Translations under genes and position numbers: made by a program
DNA from: CAMBDR01 sp046597185
GTDB lineage: Bacteria > Pseudomonadota > Gammaproteobacteria > Burkholderiales > Burkholderiaceae_D
NCBI GenBank assembly: GCA_046597185.1
Contig: JBKJLF010000472.1
Coordinates: forward strand, 1-16,094
Direction of reading: 5' to 3'
DNA: 16,094 bases
In this document: in pieces, positions 14,259 through 16,094 of the stretch
How the letters are laid out: each line of letters opens with the position of its first letter
How positions within the stretch are numbered: position 1 is the stretch's first letter
Notes under the pieces: model-generated
Told to the model about the DNA's origin: nothing
Databases searched by the model: none
Seen by the model: the letters and a program-made list of their open reading frames with translations, nothing else

Positions 14259-14864
14259 ATGGCCGCACGTGGACGCCCAAGAGAATTTGACCGTGACCAA
14301 GCGCTGGAAACCGCCATGCGCGTTTTTTTACGTCACGGCTATGATGGCACCTCGGTGTCGTTTTTAGGCGAAAAAATGGGCATCAACACGCCCAGCCTGT
14401 ACGCCGCGTTTAGTTCCAAAGACGCGCTCTATCAAGAAGCGGTTGGTTTATACGTTACCCGCCTCTCAACCCCGCTGCTGGCGGCACTGGCTGCCAGCCC
14501 GTCAGCACGGCAAGGCATTCAACAATTTTTGGAAACCTGTGCCCGTTATTTTCATGCCCAACCTGAAGGCGAACGTGGCTGCATGATTTTCAATGGCGAT
14601 CTGGTGTATGCCCCGGCTTTCCACCAACGCGCCAAAGAGATGACGACCCGGCGCAAAACCGCCGAGCAAGCCATTTTGGCGCGTCTGGAACGTAGCTTGC
14701 AAGATGGTGAAATTCCAGCCAACGCCAAGCCGACCCAATTGGCTGCGTATTTCTGCGTTGTGTTGCAAGGCCTGTCGATTCGGGCACGTGATGGCAATGA
14801 TCTGGACGACTTATTGCAAGTCATTAACCAGGCGATGTCAGTGTGGCCGCAACAGATACACTAA
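14259..14864 (+). CDS. TetR/AcrR family transcriptional regulator
   Basis: 201 aa. A strong SD (AAGGAGG) precedes the ATG at 14259. The N-terminal TetR HTH is clear: GRPREFDRDQALETAMRVFL (5-24), HGYDGTSVSFLGEKMGINTP and SLYAAFSSKDALYQEAV. The C-terminal ligand domain includes CARYFHAQPEGERGCMIFNGDL, a Cys-containing segment typical of the subgroup that senses reactive or small aromatic compounds; the ligand cannot be told. There is no divergent partner gene: an S9 peptidase lies upstream in the same direction and another TetR gene converges downstream. Autoregulation through the inverted repeats at 13991-14076 is plausible but unproven. Translation is probably controlled by the leader hairpin. 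Confidence 0.95.
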   Translation: MAARGRPREFDRDQALETAMRVFLRHGYDGTSVSFLGEKMGINTPSLYAAFSSKDALYQEAVGLYVTRLSTPLLAALAASPSARQGIQQFLETCARYFHAQPEGERGCMIFNGDLVYAPAFHQRAKEMTTRRKTAEQAILARLERSLQDGEIPANAKPTQLAAYFCVVLQGLSIRARDGNDLDDLLQVINQAMSVWPQQIH

Positions 14865-14885
14865 GCATCACCAGGCATCAGCCAA

Positions 14886-14924
14886 CGTATTAACCATATC
14901 AACCCATATCAACCCGTATTAACC
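14886..14924. repeat. 10-bp imperfect tandem repeat between the two tetR genes
   Basis: Four units: CGTATTAAC, CATATCAACC, CATATCAACC and CGTATTAACC. They fill most of the 66-bp gap between convergent genes. No hairpin or T-run is seen. The outer and inner unit pairs differ in the same two positions. Confidence 0.7.
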
Positions 14925-14930
14925 CCCGCT

Positions 14931-15587
14931 TCAAGCCTTTGGCCCGGGCGTGCGTAACAGGAAACTGACCGCATGCTCGGCCAATTGCTCCACACTCAAA
15001 CCCACCCCGCCGCGATACCATTGCGCAGTCCAGTTCAGGCTGCCGAACATTAATAAGCGATCCAGCTTGCCCGGTAGCGCCCAGTCGCCCGATTCATGCA
15101 GCGCCACAATCACCTTTTCCCACACCGCCTGATATTGATTGGTGAGTGCAGCCACTTTGGCACGCCCTTCGGGGTCGAGCGAGCGGGTTTCATACAAGAT
15201 CACGGTAATAAAATCATGATTCGGTGCCAACAGCGTCTTGAGATGCGCCAGCACCAATTCGCGAAACATGGCGCGCGGGGCCAAATCCTGGCTGGCGATT
15301 TGTTGAATTTCGGCCAGCGATTGTTGCATGCCTTGCTCCATAATCGCCAGCAAAATCTCTTGCTTGGTTTTGAAATGATAAAACCAGCTACCGGCCTGCA
15401 TACCCACGGCGGCGGCAATATCGCGCACCGTGGTTTTTTCATAGCCTTTTTCGCGGAATAATTGGGCCGATTTGGCGATCAGCTCATTACGCCGACTATC
15501 TTCCTCTTGCCCCATGGCTTTCTTGCTGCTGCCTTTTTTTTCACGACTTTTTGCGCTGCTTTTTACGCTGGTTTCTTCGTTTTGCAT
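14931..15587 (-). CDS. TetR/AcrR family transcriptional regulator (beside BKACE)
   Basis: 218 aa. I chose the ATG at 15587 because GAGGAAAG lies about 5 nt upstream; the in-frame GTG at 15605 lacks an SD. A Lys/Ser-rich tail of about 30 residues (SVKSSAKSREKKGSSKK) precedes the HTH: RRNELIAKSAQLFREKGYEK, TTVRDIAAAVGMQAGSWFYHFKTKQEIL. The C-terminal domain contains LYETRSLDPEGRAKVAAL and FGSLNWTAQWYRGGVGLSVE; the NWTxxWYR-type block is common in TetR proteins that bind acyl-CoA or related ligands (KstR2/FadR-like), which is inference. The gene starts 50 bp after the stop of the BKACE gene in the same direction, so the two are probably one operon, and it may repress that operon in response to a beta-keto acid or CoA ester. 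Confidence 0.93.
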   Translation of the reverse strand: MQNEETSVKSSAKSREKKGSSKKAMGQEEDSRRNELIAKSAQLFREKGYEKTTVRDIAAAVGMQAGSWFYHFKTKQEILLAIMEQGMQQSLAEIQQIASQDLAPRAMFRELVLAHLKTLLAPNHDFITVILYETRSLDPEGRAKVAALTNQYQAVWEKVIVALHESGDWALPGKLDRLLMFGSLNWTAQWYRGGVGLSVEQLAEHAVSFLLRTPGPKA

Positions 15588-15637
15588 TGCATCTTTCCTC
15601 ACCACATCAATCGATTTCCGGATTCGTTCAGGCCCGT

Positions 15638-16094
15638 TTATGCTGCCAGCCCCAACATGACCCGTGCTTCAGCCGGGCTGGCAACTTCACGCCCGACGTT
15701 TTTGGCACATTGTACCAGTGCTTCAATCAATTGCCCGTTTCCCGTGGCTTTGCCGCCATCAGGCAAATAAAACGTATCTTCCAACCCACTGCGCAAATGG
15801 CCGCCCAGTTCGGCGGTTTTTTGGTGTAGCGGCCAAATATTGGCGCGCCCGATTGCCGTTACCTGCCATGGGCTGCCCGGCACCATCAAACCCAACAGAA
15901 TCGGCAGCAAGGCCGGGTCGGCGGGCATGCCGGAATCGACCCCCATCACAAAATTGTAATGCGCATCGCCTTGCACCATGCCGGTTTTTTTAAACATTTC
16001 CACCGCACGCACAATGCCCACATCAAAGCATTCAAATTCGGGAATGGTGTTGGTTTCGCGCATGGCATCCAGAAAACCCTGGATTTTGCCGACC
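15638..16094 (-). CDS. BKACE family beta-keto acid cleavage enzyme, C-terminal part (5' end outside window)
   Basis: The frame is open to the window end, so only about 152 C-terminal residues are seen. The sequence IPEFECFDVGIVRAVEMFKK, HYNFVMGVDSGMPADP, PWQVTAIGRANIWPLHQKTAELGGHLRSGLEDTFYLPDG and the end ARVMLGLAA match the BKACE family (formerly DUF849, which includes 3-keto-5-aminohexanoate cleavage enzyme). These zinc enzymes condense a beta-keto acid with acetyl-CoA to give acetoacetate and a new CoA ester. The N-terminal part that decides substrate is outside the window, so lysine fermentation, carnitine breakdown or another pathway cannot be told apart. The zinc ligands are also expected upstream. 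A TetR gene follows 50 bp downstream and probably regulates it. Confidence 0.93.
   Translation of the reverse strand, partial: VGKIQGFLDAMRETNTIPEFECFDVGIVRAVEMFKKTGMVQGDAHYNFVMGVDSGMPADPALLPILLGLMVPGSPWQVTAIGRANIWPLHQKTAELGGHLRSGLEDTFYLPDGGKATGNGQLIEALVQCAKNVGREVASPAEARVMLGLAA

Noticed and set aside
1..16094. tRNA, rRNA, CRISPR arrays, insertion sequence ends or transposases
   Set aside because: I looked for cloverleaf patterns, regularly spaced repeats and transposase motifs and saw none I can support.

Overview
The window reads as chromosome of a Gram-negative proteobacterium, most likely a betaproteobacterium. This rests on the gene families present (DUF938, DUF3025, a homoserine dehydrogenase with an ACT domain, a BKACE enzyme), on 'GCGGGTATAATGC'-type promoters, and on tightly packed genes of moderate GC. 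I cannot name the species from sequence alone.

Layout. (1) 3-1445: C-terminal part of an SNF2-type helicase, cut by the window start. (2) 1446-1718: non-coding, with a REP-like hairpin and two palindromes. (3) 1719-4507: accessory segment. It holds an orphan 249-aa gene behind an elaborate RNA leader (2478-2730, minus strand), a divergent small helical gene (2785-3066), and a truncated, frameshifted Roc-COR GTPase remnant (3171-4507). (4) 4545-6116: AAA-ATPase/PD-(D/E)XK protein on the minus strand. (5) 6241-8281: DUF938 methyltransferase, then divergently a DUF3025 gene coupled to a 144-aa unknown gene. (6) 8367-13817: two different S9-family serine peptidases on either side of homoserine dehydrogenase (hom), with no thrC. 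(7) 13818-14258: AT-rich control region with inverted repeats and a 28-codon leader ORF. (8) 14259-14864 and, convergently, 14931-15587: two TetR-family regulators. The second probably shares an operon with a BKACE (beta-keto acid cleavage) gene that runs off the window end.

Two regulatory RNA arrangements stand out. Upstream of the 249-aa gene, a transcript with a good sigma70-like promoter folds into nested stems with a cUUCGg tetraloop. Both pieces of its 5' arm (TTGACAG and ATGCTGG) are repeated near the gene's ribosome-binding site. The 3' arm can therefore pair either with its own 5' arm or with the translation-start region, which is the logic of phage C4 antisense RNA. Upstream of the first tetR, the strong SD (AAGGAGGG) lies inside a 28-codon ORF and is perfectly complementary to an upstream segment of the same ORF. 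Translation of the leader could therefore open the SD. Both are inferences from base-pairing read by eye.

In-frame short tandem repeats occur in three neighbouring enzyme genes (VAE in the DUF938 protein, DLS-x in the first S9 peptidase, LPQ in the second).
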